Positions 30,938-39,845 are shown, counted from the stretch's first letter. The stretch is 64,000 nucleotides of DNA from CAVSJJ01 sp963771015 (GCA_963771015.1 CAVYRN010000012.1:62001-126000), one strand, 5' to 3'. Notes: generated from the letters alone by a model not told the origin. A program made the numbers and translations.

Positions 30938-30943
30938 TATGCT
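30938..30943 (+). promoter_or_regulatory. -10 of tRNA-Leu promoter
   Basis: TATGCT lies 10 nt before the mature 5' end of the tRNA. No convincing -35 is seen. Confidence 0.4.
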
Positions 30944-30953
30944 GTCGAGCGCC

Positions 30954-31039
30954 GCCGGGGTGGTGGAATGGCAGACACGGAGCACTCAAAATGCTTTGCC
31001 CGCAAGGGCGTGCGGGTTCAAGTCCCGCCCTCGGCACCA
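30954..31039 (+). tRNA. tRNA-Leu (anticodon CAA)
   Basis: An 86-nt type II tRNA with CCA encoded. The acceptor stem is GCCGGGG with CCTCGGC (one G-T pair). The D-arm contains TGGTGGAATGGCAGACAC. The anticodon stem is GAGCA/TGCTT with loop CTCAAAA, giving anticodon CAA (reads TTG). A long variable arm and the T-arm GCGGG-TTCAAGT-CCCGC complete the fold. It lies between pyk and the surface-protein pair. Confidence 0.95.
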
Positions 31040-31130
31040 CCGGTCAGGCTCGCCCGAATGCTGCCGTGACCTCGCCCGGGCCTGCACCGCGGGGCCGGCG
31101 GTGAGGGCCCCGGCCCGGGCCGTACCGGGC

Positions 31131-32558
31131 TCAGGTGATGGTGAAGATGCGGCTCACCGCCGGGGTGAGGCCTGGAGCCTCCGCGGTGAGGGTGTAGGTG
31201 CCGGCCTCGTCGATCTTGCACTTCGAGAACGTGGCGACGCCGGACTTCGTCTTGGTCGGGTTGCGGTTACAGTCCAGCTCCGCCTTGCCCGCCGGGGGGG
31301 TGATGGTGAGGGTGACCCATTCCGAGCCGCTGGTTCGCGTGTTGCCGCCGGCGTCCTGGATCGCGACGCTCGGTTGCGTGTCGAAGGACCTGCCGCCCGG
31401 GCCCCCGGAGGGGTCGACGATGAAGCCGAGCTGGGTGGCCGGGCCGACGGTGATGACCAGGCTCGTGCTGCCGCCGCTGGTCAGTCCGGCGGCGCTCGCG
31501 GTGAGGTTGTAGATGCCTACCTTGTCGATGGCGCAGCCGGTGAAGGTGGCCACCCCCGCGACGGCGGTGACCGGGTTCGTGGCACAGGTCAGGGTGGCGC
31601 CGGCGGGGTTGGTGAGGCTCAGTGTGACGGCCGCGGCGCTGGTGGTGACGATGATCCCCTTGGCATCGCGGACGGTGACGACGGGCTGGGTGGGGAACGC
31701 GATACCGCCGGTGGAGCCGGAGGGGTTGGTGGTGAAGGCCAGACGCGCTGCCCAGGTGCCCGTTGACCAGGAGTTCCCGATCGACTCCGTTCGCGCGCTG
31801 AAGGCGGCCGCCGTCGAAGCGAGCGGAGACATCGTCAGGGTCACGGCGACGAGGAGTGGGCCCAGGAGCATGGCCGTCGGGCGGACCGCGGACCGGGCCC
31901 GAGCCAGCACCGACGCACCGGGCCGGGCGCGGCTCGTGGCCGCGGTGGCGTCGTCGGGCGCCCGGGGGAACAGCTCGGACAGGGATAGGTCGTCGGGGGG
32001 TGGTGGGGGCCTGCGCCGATCGCCCGACCCGACGACGAGCACGGTGAGGGCCAGCATGGTGAGGATGGTCCAGGCGGCCAGCTGAGGGTAGGCCCCCGTC
32101 CGTGCCCAGAAGGACGGCAGCCCCACCCAGGGGACCAGCAGCCGCCCCTGGCCGAGGATGTCGCCGCGGCTCAGCGAGCTGCTGTCCGGGTCCGCGTTCG
32201 CGTCCCCCGCCGTGACCAGGGACCCGTCCGGGTTGGCGGCCACCAGGCGGTGCAGCTCGGTGCCGGGGCGGGCCGAGCCGACCGGTGCGGGGAAGATGAT
32301 GACCCGTCCCATCGGGGCCGGCGCGCTCGCGGGCAGGGCCTGGGTCAGGACGACGTCGCCGGCGTTGATGAGCGGGCTCATCGAGCCGCTCTGGACGACG
32401 GCTCCGGACAGGCCGAGGAGCAGGGGAAGCAGGGCACAGGCCGCCAACGTCCCCAGGAAGGTCAGGTACGACCGCGACGCGGCGGTGAGCAGCAGCCAGC
32501 CCCAGCCCGCACGGGGGGTGCGGCGCCGGGGTCCGGCTACAACGCTGTCAACAGTCAC
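31131..32558 (-). CDS. SipW-type signal peptidase fused to Ig-like repeats
   Basis: A 475-residue fusion. Residues 1-180 are a signal peptidase I of the SipW/archaeal type: transmembrane helix about 31-54, nucleophile Ser59 in QSGSMSPLI, His103 in ELHRLV in place of the usual lysine, an acidic AGDANADPDS stretch, and a second helix at 160-178. A Pro/Arg-rich linker and a third hydrophobic helix (229-247) lead to STAAAFSARTESIGNSW, which looks like the processing site of a SipW substrate. Two Ig-like repeats of about 100 residues follow (270-475), each with a Cys pair. GTG start 40 bp after the upstream substrate-like gene. It may cleave its own tail. Confidence 0.75.
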   Translation of the reverse strand: MTVDSVVAGPRRRTPRAGWGWLLLTAASRSYLTFLGTLAACALLPLLLGLSGAVVQSGSMSPLINAGDVVLTQALPASAPAPMGRVIIFPAPVGSARPGTELHRLVAANPDGSLVTAGDANADPDSSSLSRGDILGQGRLLVPWVGLPSFWARTGAYPQLAAWTILTMLALTVLVVGSGDRRRPPPPPDDLSLSELFPRAPDDATAATSRARPGASVLARARSAVRPTAMLLGPLLVAVTLTMSPLASTAAAFSARTESIGNSWSTGTWAARLAFTTNPSGSTGGIAFPTQPVVTVRDAKGIIVTTSAAAVTLSLTNPAGATLTCATNPVTAVAGVATFTGCAIDKVGIYNLTASAAGLTSGGSTSLVITVGPATQLGFIVDPSGGPGGRSFDTQPSVAIQDAGGNTRTSGSEWVTLTITPPAGKAELDCNRNPTKTKSGVATFSKCKIDEAGTYTLTAEAPGLTPAVSRIFTIT

Positions 32559-32598
32559 GGCTCAGCTCCGCGGTTGGGTGCTCCCAGAGTGCTGTCCG

Positions 32599-33198
32599 TC
32601 AGTTGTTCTGCATCTCCCACTCGATGTTGAAGCTGGCGCTCTTGCCCTGGAGCGCGTCGACCTGTGCTTGGGTGAGCCCCGACGTATCGAACTCCCAGCT
32701 GATCCTGTAGGTCTTGGACGAGGTTCCTGCGGCGACGGTCCACGGCAGGACACCGACGGCGTAGTCGTTGATGAGCGCCGCCTCGGTCAGGGTCATGAAC
32801 CCCGTGGGATCTCCGACCGCGGCGAACCCGGTGCAGTCCGCGAAGGAGCCGCCGGTGCCCTCCTCCATCGAGACGAGCACGTTGTCCTCGAGGCCGTCCT
32901 GCTGCAGGCTGTGGGTATAGGTCTTCACCGTGCTGGCGACCGTCGGCGAGGCGGTGACGACGATGCAGCGACTGCCCGTCTGGCCCGGCACGAGGTTCTG
33001 GACGTTGAACATGGCGGTGCCGTTGTCGTCGTCCGTGATCGTGACCGACCCGGTCTCCCAGCTGTTGCCGAGGTTGCGGGTGTCCGCGCTGAACGCGGCG
33101 TTGGTGCCCTGCCAGACCATGAGGCCGGCGAGCAGGACGGCAACGGGTGTCGTCGAGAGCATGATGATGCGGCGAACGCGGGTGCTGGGTGTGCGCAT
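32599..33198 (-). CDS. TasA/camelysin-like SipW-dependent surface protein
   Basis: A 199-residue exported protein. After a basic start and one hydrophobic stretch (11-32) comes NAAFSADTRNLGNSWETG, the SipW-dependent signal pattern of TasA/CalY-like proteins. The mature part is a single acidic beta-rich domain with SLQQDGLEDN and SWEFDTSGLTQAQV. In Bacillus such proteins form biofilm fibres; that role here is inference. ATG start with GGGAGGG about 10 nt upstream. It is the first gene of a two-gene operon with the signal peptidase fusion. Confidence 0.75.
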   Translation of the reverse strand: MRTPSTRVRRIIMLSTTPVAVLLAGLMVWQGTNAAFSADTRNLGNSWETGSVTITDDDNGTAMFNVQNLVPGQTGSRCIVVTASPTVASTVKTYTHSLQQDGLEDNVLVSMEEGTGGSFADCTGFAAVGDPTGFMTLTEAALINDYAVGVLPWTVAAGTSSKTYRISWEFDTSGLTQAQVDALQGKSASFNIEWEMQNN

Positions 33199-33514
33199 GG
33201 GGATGGCCCTCCCGGGTCTGTGTTGACAGGGCGGTGGTTGCCGCCCACTGGCCACTGTCCGGCAACGCATCCTCGCGGGCATCACCTGCAAGGACCGACC
33301 GTGGGGGGCTGAACAGCTGTGTCGCCCATCACACCCGAATGCCCTGTGGCGCAGACTGATCGGGGTCGCCGCCCGCGGGCGCCGTGGGCCCACCAGCCCG
33401 AGGGTCACGCGCCGGACGGAGCCGGCCGGACTTCACGTATCCTGGGTCCGACCAGAGTCGTCTCACCGGCGGGTGCCGGCGGGGACCTTCGTCACGGCAT
33501 ACCCGGAGGACGTC
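33199..33514. promoter_or_regulatory. Divergent intergenic region, pdtaR promoter
   Basis: About 316 bp between the surface-protein operon (minus) and the ANTAR regulator (plus). TATCCT at 33438-33443 is a likely plus-strand -10, giving a leader of about 60 nt. GGAGGA at 33505-33510 is the ribosome site. A GGCATAC motif lies at 33496. I found no convincing promoter for the minus strand. Confidence 0.45.
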
Positions 33515-34123
33515 ATGACCGCCCGCCCACCCGCCGAGCAGGCACCGACCGCCCGGCGGATCGTCGTCGCTGAGGACGAGGCGATCATCCGGGTCGACCT
33601 GGCCGAGATGCTCGTCGAGGCCGGGTACGACGTCGTCGGCCAGGCCGCGGACGGCGAGCAGGCCGTCGAGCTGGCCACCTCGCTCAAGCCCGACCTCGTC
33701 ATCATGGACGTCAAGATGCCGATCCTCGACGGCATCTCCGCGGCCGAGCGGATCGGCGCGGAACGGATCTGCCCGGTCGTCATGCTCACGGCCTTCAGCC
33801 AGACCGAGCTCGTCGAGCGGGCCCGTGACGCGGGCGTCATGGCCTACGTCGTCAAGCCGTTCACCAAGGCCGACCTCACCCCGGCCGTCGAGGTCGCCCT
33901 GTCCCGCTGGGCCGAGGTCACCGCGCTCGAGAGCGAGATCAAGGACCTGGGCGAGCGTCTGGAGACCCGGAAGGCCATCGACCGTGCCAAGGGCGTTCTC
34001 ATGGCCAAGCTCAAGATCACCGAGGCGGAGGCGTTCCGGTGGATCCAGAAGACGGCCATGGACCGCCGGATGGGGATGCGTGAGGTCGCCGACGCCGTCG
34101 TGGCCGGCATGGAGAACGCCTGA
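33515..34123 (+). CDS. pdtaR: ANTAR-domain response regulator (PdtaR type)
   Basis: A 202-residue two-domain regulator. The receiver domain has acidic residues AEDE at 19-22, phospho-acceptor Asp65 in VIMDVKMP, Thr92 and Lys114 in VVKPF. The C-terminal ANTAR domain (about 140-200: AIDRAKGVLMAKLKITEAEA then MDRRMGMREVADAVV) binds paired RNA hairpins and acts as an antiterminator. It resembles mycobacterial PdtaR (Rv1626), which is also near pyk and polA. Its sensor kinase PdtaS is not in the window. Confidence 0.9.
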   Translation: MTARPPAEQAPTARRIVVAEDEAIIRVDLAEMLVEAGYDVVGQAADGEQAVELATSLKPDLVIMDVKMPILDGISAAERIGAERICPVVMLTAFSQTELVERARDAGVMAYVVKPFTKADLTPAVEVALSRWAEVTALESEIKDLGERLETRKAIDRAKGVLMAKLKITEAEAFRWIQKTAMDRRMGMREVADAVVAGMENA

Positions 34124-34193
34124 CCCCGTCGCTGGGGTCGGTGGCCGAGCCCGGGCCGTATGCCGCGTGCCGCGCACGTGGCAGCATTCCCGC

Positions 34194-34532
34194 ATGACCG
34201 AACGCATCCTGGGTGCCGACCTGCTGTCCGTCCCGCTGGACCACGCGCCGCTGCCCGCCGATGAGGTGCTCTCGGGGGCGCCGACGACCGGGACCGCGCC
34301 GCTCGGCGAGCTCGGTGCGGTGCAGGTCGGCCTCTGGGAGATGAGCGAGGGCGTGGCACGCGACACCGAGGCCGACGAGATCTTCGTCGTCCTCGCCGGG
34401 GCGGGGAGAGTGGCCTTCGAGGACGGGCACACCATCGAGCTGGCACCCGGGACGGCGGTGCGGCTGCGGGCCGGCGAGCGCACGACGTGGACGGTGACCG
34501 AGACGCTTCGGAAGGTGTACGTCGCGGCCTAG
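34194..34532 (+). CDS. Cupin-domain protein
   Basis: A 112-residue single cupin barrel with the pattern seen in the DUF861/ureidoglycine aminohydrolase-like group (GLWEMSEGVARDTEADEIF, VLAGAGRVAFEDG, LAPGTAVRL). The usual first-motif histidines are replaced, so metal binding is uncertain. No specific function can be given. It ends before a strong bidirectional hairpin. Confidence 0.7.
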   Translation: MTERILGADLLSVPLDHAPLPADEVLSGAPTTGTAPLGELGAVQVGLWEMSEGVARDTEADEIFVVLAGAGRVAFEDGHTIELAPGTAVRLRAGERTTWTVTETLRKVYVAA

Positions 34533-34601
34533 CGGAATGCCGCGACCGGGTGGTCGACAGCGGCTCCACCGCGAGACCGCCGGGCGGCGCGCCGGGCACG
34601 G

Positions 34602-34637
34602 GAGGAGGGCCGCACCCTGGGGGGTGCGGCCCTCCTC
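34602..34637. terminator. 15-bp stem hairpin between convergent genes
   Basis: GAGGAGGGCCGCACC pairs perfectly with GGTGCGGCCCTCCTC around a 6-nt loop. It sits between the cupin stop and the stop of the minus-strand secreted protein and probably serves both. Confidence 0.8.
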
Positions 34638-34680
34638 GTGGTCGTGCCACCTCTCGAGGTGCCCGTGACGGGCTACCGGG

Positions 34681-37628
34681 TCACTTCTCGGCGATCCCGA
34701 TGCCCTCGATGCGGACACTCTTGCCGCTGCTCGCCACGACCACGCGGACGGTGCCGCTGGTGGCCGTCGGGAAGGTCGCCACCGTGATGAGCTTCCCGCG
34801 GACGTACTTCGGCCCGGCCAGGCTGATCGGCGTGGCGTTCAGCTTGGTGTCGTCGAGGTACACGTCCACCTCGCCGCTGCGCGGCGCCTCGGTCACCACG
34901 AGCACGACGGCCTTGATGGTCGGTGCGTCGACCGAGAGCGACCGGTTCACCCTCTTCGTCACCGCGAAGGTGTCGAACAGCGCGGCCGGATGCTCGCGCA
35001 TGCGCCAGCCCTTGGACTGGGTGAGGTCGGCCGCGCCGATGGGCACCATGACGGTGCGGACGACCGGCTCCGGGTCGGTGGACACGTCGGTGACGGCGGC
35101 GAACTCGATCGTGTTGAGGCCCGTCCGCAGCCCACCGACCACACACTCGTCGGTCGGGCACGCGGCGCGCGACTCTCCGTTGACCGCGACGTCGTAGGTC
35201 GCGCCCTCAGCGGTGCTGCTGAGCAGGAAGGTCGCCTCCGTGCCGAGCACGAAGTCCAGCTCACCTGGACCACCGAGCAGGGCGGTGTCCGGATCGATGA
35301 CGAACGCCTTGACGTACGTCGCAGCGTTGTCGGCAGCGTCCGTCCCCGTGACCGCGAAGGTGTAGGCACCGGGCACGAGGTCCGGGTAGGTCACGGTTCC
35401 CGTGTCACAGTCCTCCCAGTCGCCCACGACCCCGTTGGAGGTCAGCCGGCAGTCGAAGGAGACGCCCTCCTCGTTGGCCGTGAAGCTGAACGTCGCCGAG
35501 TCGGCGAGCAGCGCGTCAACCGTGATGGTCACGACCGGTGCGGTGGTGTCCTCGCCGACGTCCGGCGGCTTCGAGCCCTGGTCCGCGTGGTCTGCGGGAG
35601 CGGCGAACGACACATACTGCGGTTCGGCGATGTCCGTCCCACTCTCGATGCCCGCATCGATGCCGTAGGAGCCCACCGGCGCGCCGTCGGCGACCAGCAG
35701 GTACCACACGACGTCGGTGTAGCCCTGGCTCAGGGTGACCGGCCAGGTCCCCGTCAGGAGATCCGTCCCGGTGAGGCTGAGCGGCATGGGCGCCATGTCG
35801 AGGCCGTTGCTGGCGAAGAGCTTGGCGTCACCCGCCGTCAGCTGCTCGAGGACGTCGGTGGTCGGGTCGTCCCCCGGACCGGTCAGCGCGAAGGTCAGGA
35901 CGGCGTCCTGTCCGGTCGGGGCGTAGACCCGGACCGGGACGGTGACATAGCTGCCCTGGGTGCCCAGCGAGGGGATGTCGGCGCCCCAGAGCACGGTCGT
36001 CGCGTTGGCGTTCACCGTGATAGCCGCCTCGTCGGCGGCCAGCTCCGTGTTCACGTCGTCGATGTCGACGAGCTGAAGCCTCACGGCGTATGCCCCCGTC
36101 GGAGCGGAGCCACCCACGGTGACGTCGAAGTCCGTCGAGACGCGGTAGCCGCGGGCCATGGCGAAGCCGGCCTCGGGGCCCCACCACCCGACCAGGTCGC
36201 CACCCTGGGCGGTCAACGGCAGGTCGCCGTCGGCGGTGGTCACGGCCACGTCGGCCGCTTCGAGCGCCTCCGCGGCGTGGATCGTGACGCGCACCCGCGC
36301 CGTGTCGATGAGCTCCCCGCCCCACGGGTTGTACAGGGAGCCGCTCGCCCGGAACGGCAGGGTCTGGAAGACCTGCCCGGGTGCCGTCAGCTGCACGGCC
36401 GGCAGGGTGATCGCGTCGACCTGCGCCTGCGTGGTGTCGGTGAGCACCGGATCCATGTAGAAGCCGGGCAGGATGACCTCGTTCTCGTGCAGGTAGGCGA
36501 TCACCGCTCGCGCGTCGTCAGCCATCTGGGCGAAGGCCGTGACACCCGTCAGGGTGCGGTGGTTCACGGCGTAGGCGTCGAGCCCTTCGGTGCTCGTGAG
36601 GTTGGTCCACGTGACCGCATCGAGGGTCGGGGTGACGTGCCAGGTCAGGGCGGCCACGTCGAGCCAGGTCACGCTGCCGATGAAGGTGCTGCCGCGGTTG
36701 TAGGTGAACCCGCCGTAGTCGACGAAGTTCTCCGCACCCGGGAGCACATCGGTCGGCATCGGGGTCGCCTCAATCGGGTCCGCCGACCTGATGAACGCCA
36801 GATCGCCCCACGAGGGCAGCGGATCCAGCATCGTGAAGCCGACCGCGCGGTTGTAGTACTGCACCGTGTCGACCGTCAGTGGCACGCCCTTGCTCGCGGC
36901 GGAACCGATGGCTACGGCGGCCAGCTGCCAGTTGGTGTAGGGAATGTCGCCGAAGTCGAGGGCCGGGATCGCACCGGTCGTCATCAGGGACTGGTAGATC
37001 GCGGCATACTCCGGGGACGCGTCGAGCGCCAGGCCGTCAACGGTGAGCCGTCCGGCCGGGTCGAGGCCGACGACGTTCCCCAACGTCAGCTTGGTCTGGA
37101 CGTCGGCCAGCTTGCTCGCCAGGACCTCGTCGCTGGTTCGGGTCAGGTTCAGCCGCTCCAGGTCGGCCTCCGCGACGAACATGGCGTACTGCGGCTGGGG
37201 GTCGCACGCCTCGATCTCCGCAACCGGGAGCGGGTCGACAGGGGCGTCGATCCACTCGCCCTGCAGCGGCAGGACCCACACGGGCCGGTCGTCGAGTGGG
37301 TTCGTGATCGGCGTGACTCCCGGGACCGCTGTGTAGGCCACCGGTTGCACGCAGTACTCGACCGTGGTGCCCTCCTCGGCGACGACGGCGTACTCCTTGA
37401 GGATCGGCGTCCCGTTCTCCGCGCGCAGGGCGACGACGAGGTCGGAGTAGAGAGAGGCGACGTCCGGCGCGCCGCCGCCTCCGCCGCCTCCGCCGCCACC
37501 ACCTCCGCCGCCACCCCGCCACCTCCGCCGCCACCCGGCCCGGCAGCCCAGGCTGCCGAGGGAAAGACGGCGACCGAGAACGCGAGTCCGATGGCTGCCA
37601 GTGTCCTGGCCCCCCCGATGTGCTTCAT
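34681..37628 (-). CDS. Large secreted protein, frameshifted in GGN tract
   Basis: The start at 37628 has a good ribosome site (AAGGGAGGG) and encodes a classical signal peptide ending SAAWA followed by a Gly run. That frame then runs off into unrelated sequence. The mature protein (about 930 residues) is read in another frame that joins at a stretch of GGN codons. The body begins APDVASLYSDLVVALRAENG and contains beta-rich domains. An Ig-like segment lies near TTAPVVTITVDALL and a C-terminal domain ends in GIGIAEK. No sorting signal or membrane anchor is visible. One extra G in the GGGG run at 37514-37517 would restore one frame. Function unknown. Real slippage or sequencing error cannot be told apart here. 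Confidence 0.65.
37478..37545. repeat. GGN (poly-Gly) trinucleotide tract
   Basis: On the minus strand this is a run of GGC, GGA and GGT triplets interrupted once by GGGG at 37514-37517. It encodes polyglycine in the secreted protein and is where the reading frame changes. Tracts of this kind are prone to slippage. Confidence 0.7.
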
Positions 37629-37873
37629 CCGAGCCCTCCCTTGATGCACCGGGCGCACGCCCGGTGAGCGGCTGTGGGCAACAGAGATCCCGAGGACGGT
37701 GATGATGCGATGCGCCAGCGGCGCGGTTCAAACCCCCAGATCTGCGTCGGCGCCTCCCCGAGCGCCCACGTCTCGATACTTCGCCTGGTCGCCTCACCGC
37801 CGCAAGCAAACAGGAGGTGATCTGCTGCACATGCTCAGGTGCCTCGGCGCGACCCCCTGCTCGACCTCGCCGG
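37629..37873. other. Intergenic region before the secreted protein
   Basis: No gene supported. It contains the ribosome site of the minus-strand secreted protein (about 37633-37645) and presumably its promoter, but I see no clear -10. A GGTTCAAACCCCC stretch near 37725-37737 recalls a tRNA T-arm, but no tRNA fold surrounds it. Confidence 0.4.
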
Positions 37874-38647
37874 TCAGCGGAAGGCGGCGATGAGCTCGGT
37901 CAGCAGCGGGGCGATGACCAGGGCGGGGAGCATGTCGCCCACCGGCACCTCGCGGATCCGCAGCAGCCGCAACCCGATCCCGGCCAGCATGAGGCCGCCC
38001 GTGGCGGTGAGGGCCGCGACGTGAGCATCAGGCATGACCGACCCCAGGGTCACCCCCACGAGGGTGAGGCTGCCCTGGATGACGGCGACCGAGGCCGCCG
38101 ACAGGAGAACGCCGACCCCGAAGGTCGACGCGAACGCCAGCGCCGCGAACCCGTCGAGCACGGACTTCAGGACGAGCTGGTCGATCCCTCGCCCGAGGCC
38201 GTCGGAGAGCGAGCCGAGAATGGTGAGCGGGCCGACGCAGAACAGCAGCGACGCGGTGAGCCAGCCCTCGATGAACCGCTCGCGGGCGTCGTGGCCGCTG
38301 CCGCCCTCCGTCCGTGACCGACGAGCCACCCAGCCCTGGATCTTCCCGGCGAGTCCCTCGAGGCGATCCTCGATCCGCAGCAGCGACCCGGTGATCGAGC
38401 CGATGAGCAGCGCGCCCAGGACGACGAGGACGGGCACCCCGCTCCCCACGGCGGCGGCCAGGGCGGGGTCGGTGACGCTGACGACGGAGAGCCCGGCCAT
38501 GAGCAGCGTCGTCAGGCCGAGGACGTCGGTGACGACGGAGCGCACCCGGTCGGGGAACCGGTGACCGACCGCCATCCCGACGAGCGACCCGACGAGGACG
38601 GTGGCGACGTTGATGACCGTGCCGAGGCCGGGGAACGCGGAGTGCAC
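37874..38647 (-). CDS. DUF554-family membrane protein
   Basis: A 257-residue protein with about six or seven hydrophobic helices and Gly-rich segments (GLGTVINVATVLVGSLVGM, LGALLIGSITGSLLRIEDRL, LTATGGLMLAGIGLRLL). This is the pattern of the DUF554/YqgA family of putative membrane transporters. The GTG at 38647 is preceded 7 nt upstream by TAGAGT, so it is probably leaderless. Function unknown. Confidence 0.82.
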   Translation of the reverse strand: MHSAFPGLGTVINVATVLVGSLVGMAVGHRFPDRVRSVVTDVLGLTTLLMAGLSVVSVTDPALAAAVGSGVPVLVVLGALLIGSITGSLLRIEDRLEGLAGKIQGWVARRSRTEGGSGHDARERFIEGWLTASLLFCVGPLTILGSLSDGLGRGIDQLVLKSVLDGFAALAFASTFGVGVLLSAASVAVIQGSLTLVGVTLGSVMPDAHVAALTATGGLMLAGIGLRLLRIREVPVGDMLPALVIAPLLTELIAAFR

Positions 38648-38654
38648 GACCCGC

Positions 38655-38660
38655 ACTCTA
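38655..38660 (-). promoter_or_regulatory. -10 of a leaderless DUF554 promoter
   Basis: TAGAGT on the minus strand ends 7 nt before the GTG at 38647. Confidence 0.5.
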
Positions 38661-38803
38661 CGGGTCCGGGTCGACACGCCCGGGCCCCGCACTGAGGGGA
38701 CCCCCCCTTCCCACCGGCCGTCCCGCGGCAATATCGTCGAGGCCGACAGGGGACCCGAAAGGACTGCGGCCCGGCATACGGCGGGGTCGAGAAGGAGGTA
38801 GGC

Positions 38804-39367
38804 GTGGTCAGGCGCCCCGTCGACGTCGTCACCGTGACCGACGACCTGGTTCCCGAGCTTGTCGGGCTGTGGCTCGCCTCCAAGGTGGAGCTGGGGCTGG
38901 GTGCCGACCCCGCCCGGGCGGCGAGCGAGTCTCGCCTCGTCGCGGCCCTGGATCGCCCCGAGGTCCACGCCTGGACCGCCCTGCTCGGCGGGGTCTGCGT
39001 CGGCTACGTCGTCACCTCCGAGAATGCCTTCGGACTGGCGCCCGCACCCGAGCTCGCCGTCGAACAGCTCTTCGTCTATCCCGAGTACCGCCACTTCGGG
39101 GTCGCCAAGGCCCTGCTTGCTGCGGTCGTCGGGCACGCCGAGCGGATCGGCTGCGACATCATCGTCAGCAACGTGCCGGTGGCCAGCCGCGACGCCAACC
39201 GCTTCTTCGCCCGGCTGGGGTTCGGGTCGATCCTCGTCCGCCGGGTGGCCTCGACGGCCCAGCTGCACCGACGCCTCGCCGGCGACGTCGCGCATCCGGC
39301 GATGGAGCAGCTCATCCGTCGTCGGCGCTCCCTGCGGGCCGTCGCCGGCCGGACCCGCTCCGCCTAG
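38804..39367 (+). CDS. GNAT family N-acetyltransferase
   Basis: A 187-residue acetyltransferase. The acetyl-CoA site lies in QLFVYPEYRHFGVAKALL (a variant in which the usual R/QxxGxG/A loop reads RHFGVA), and NRFFARLGFGSI matches the GNAT C-terminal strand. The tail is Arg-rich. A strong ribosome site (GAAGGAGG) precedes the GTG. Substrate unknown. Its stop codon overlaps that of the convergent thioesterase. Confidence 0.75.
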   Translation: MVRRPVDVVTVTDDLVPELVGLWLASKVELGLGADPARAASESRLVAALDRPEVHAWTALLGGVCVGYVVTSENAFGLAPAPELAVEQLFVYPEYRHFGVAKALLAAVVGHAERIGCDIIVSNVPVASRDANRFFARLGFGSILVRRVASTAQLHRRLAGDVAHPAMEQLIRRRRSLRAVAGRTRSA

Positions 39368-39813
39368 TCCACGGCCCCGGGAGTGGGCTTCTCTCGGGCG
39401 GGCGGGGCGTCGCGCAGCAGGCAGGTCAGCCGGGCCGTGCAGATCCGGTGGTCGTGGTCGTCGGTGACGACGATCTCGTACGACGCGAGCGTGCTGCCCA
39501 GGCTGAGTGGGGTCGCGACCCCGGTGACGACGCCCGAACGGGCCGCCCGGTGGTGCGTGGCGTTGATCTCGAGGCCGACGGCGATCCGGTGCGGCCCGGC
39601 GTGCAGCGCCGACCCGATCGAGCCGAGGCTCTCGGCGAGCACGGCCGAGGCGCCGCCGTGGAGCAGCCCGTACGGCTGGGTGTTCCCGTCGACCGGCATC
39701 GTCCCCACGACCCGCTCGGGACTCGCCTCGACGATCTCGATGTGCATGCGCGCCATGAGCGAGTCCGGGTTCATGGCGGACAGGGCGAGCACGGTATCGG
39801 TGTGGTCGGTCAT
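39364..39813 (-). CDS. Hotdog-fold thioesterase (PaaI type)
   Basis: A 149-residue acyl-CoA thioesterase-like protein. The family motif is LLHGGASAVLAESLGSIGS, with the catalytic acid on the hotdog helix, and LEINATHHRAARSG follows. The order thioesterase-polA (divergent) is common in actinobacteria. ATG start with GAAGGGAC upstream. Confidence 0.87.
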   Translation of the reverse strand: MTDHTDTVLALSAMNPDSLMARMHIEIVEASPERVVGTMPVDGNTQPYGLLHGGASAVLAESLGSIGSALHAGPHRIAVGLEINATHHRAARSGVVTGVATPLSLGSTLASYEIVVTDDHDHRICTARLTCLLRDAPPAREKPTPGAVD

Positions 39814-39845
39814 GGCGTCCCTTCGGTGATGTCGGTTCCGGGCAA

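Noticed and set aside
31085..31130. GC-rich GGGGCC/GGCCCC hairpin after tRNA-Leu as a terminator
   Set aside because: The stem is only about six pairs in a very GC-rich stretch; too weak to call with confidence.
33222..33228. TTGACA as a -35 hexamer on the + strand
   Set aside because: No -10-like hexamer 16-18 bp downstream, and the next + gene starts 290 bp away with a better TATCCT box.
37724..37738. GGTTCAAACCCCC resembling a tRNA T-arm
   Set aside because: No matching acceptor, anticodon or D-arm could be folded around it.
37815..37822. Strong ribosome-site-like AGGAGGT on the + strand
   Set aside because: It would start a frame lying antisense to the DUF554 gene with no recognisable protein; the minus-strand gene is well supported.
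34681..37830. Start of the secreted protein at about 37830 in the body frame
   Set aside because: That N-terminal extension has no ribosome site or signal peptide. The signal peptide with a strong ribosome site at 37628 is clearly the real beginning, in another frame.
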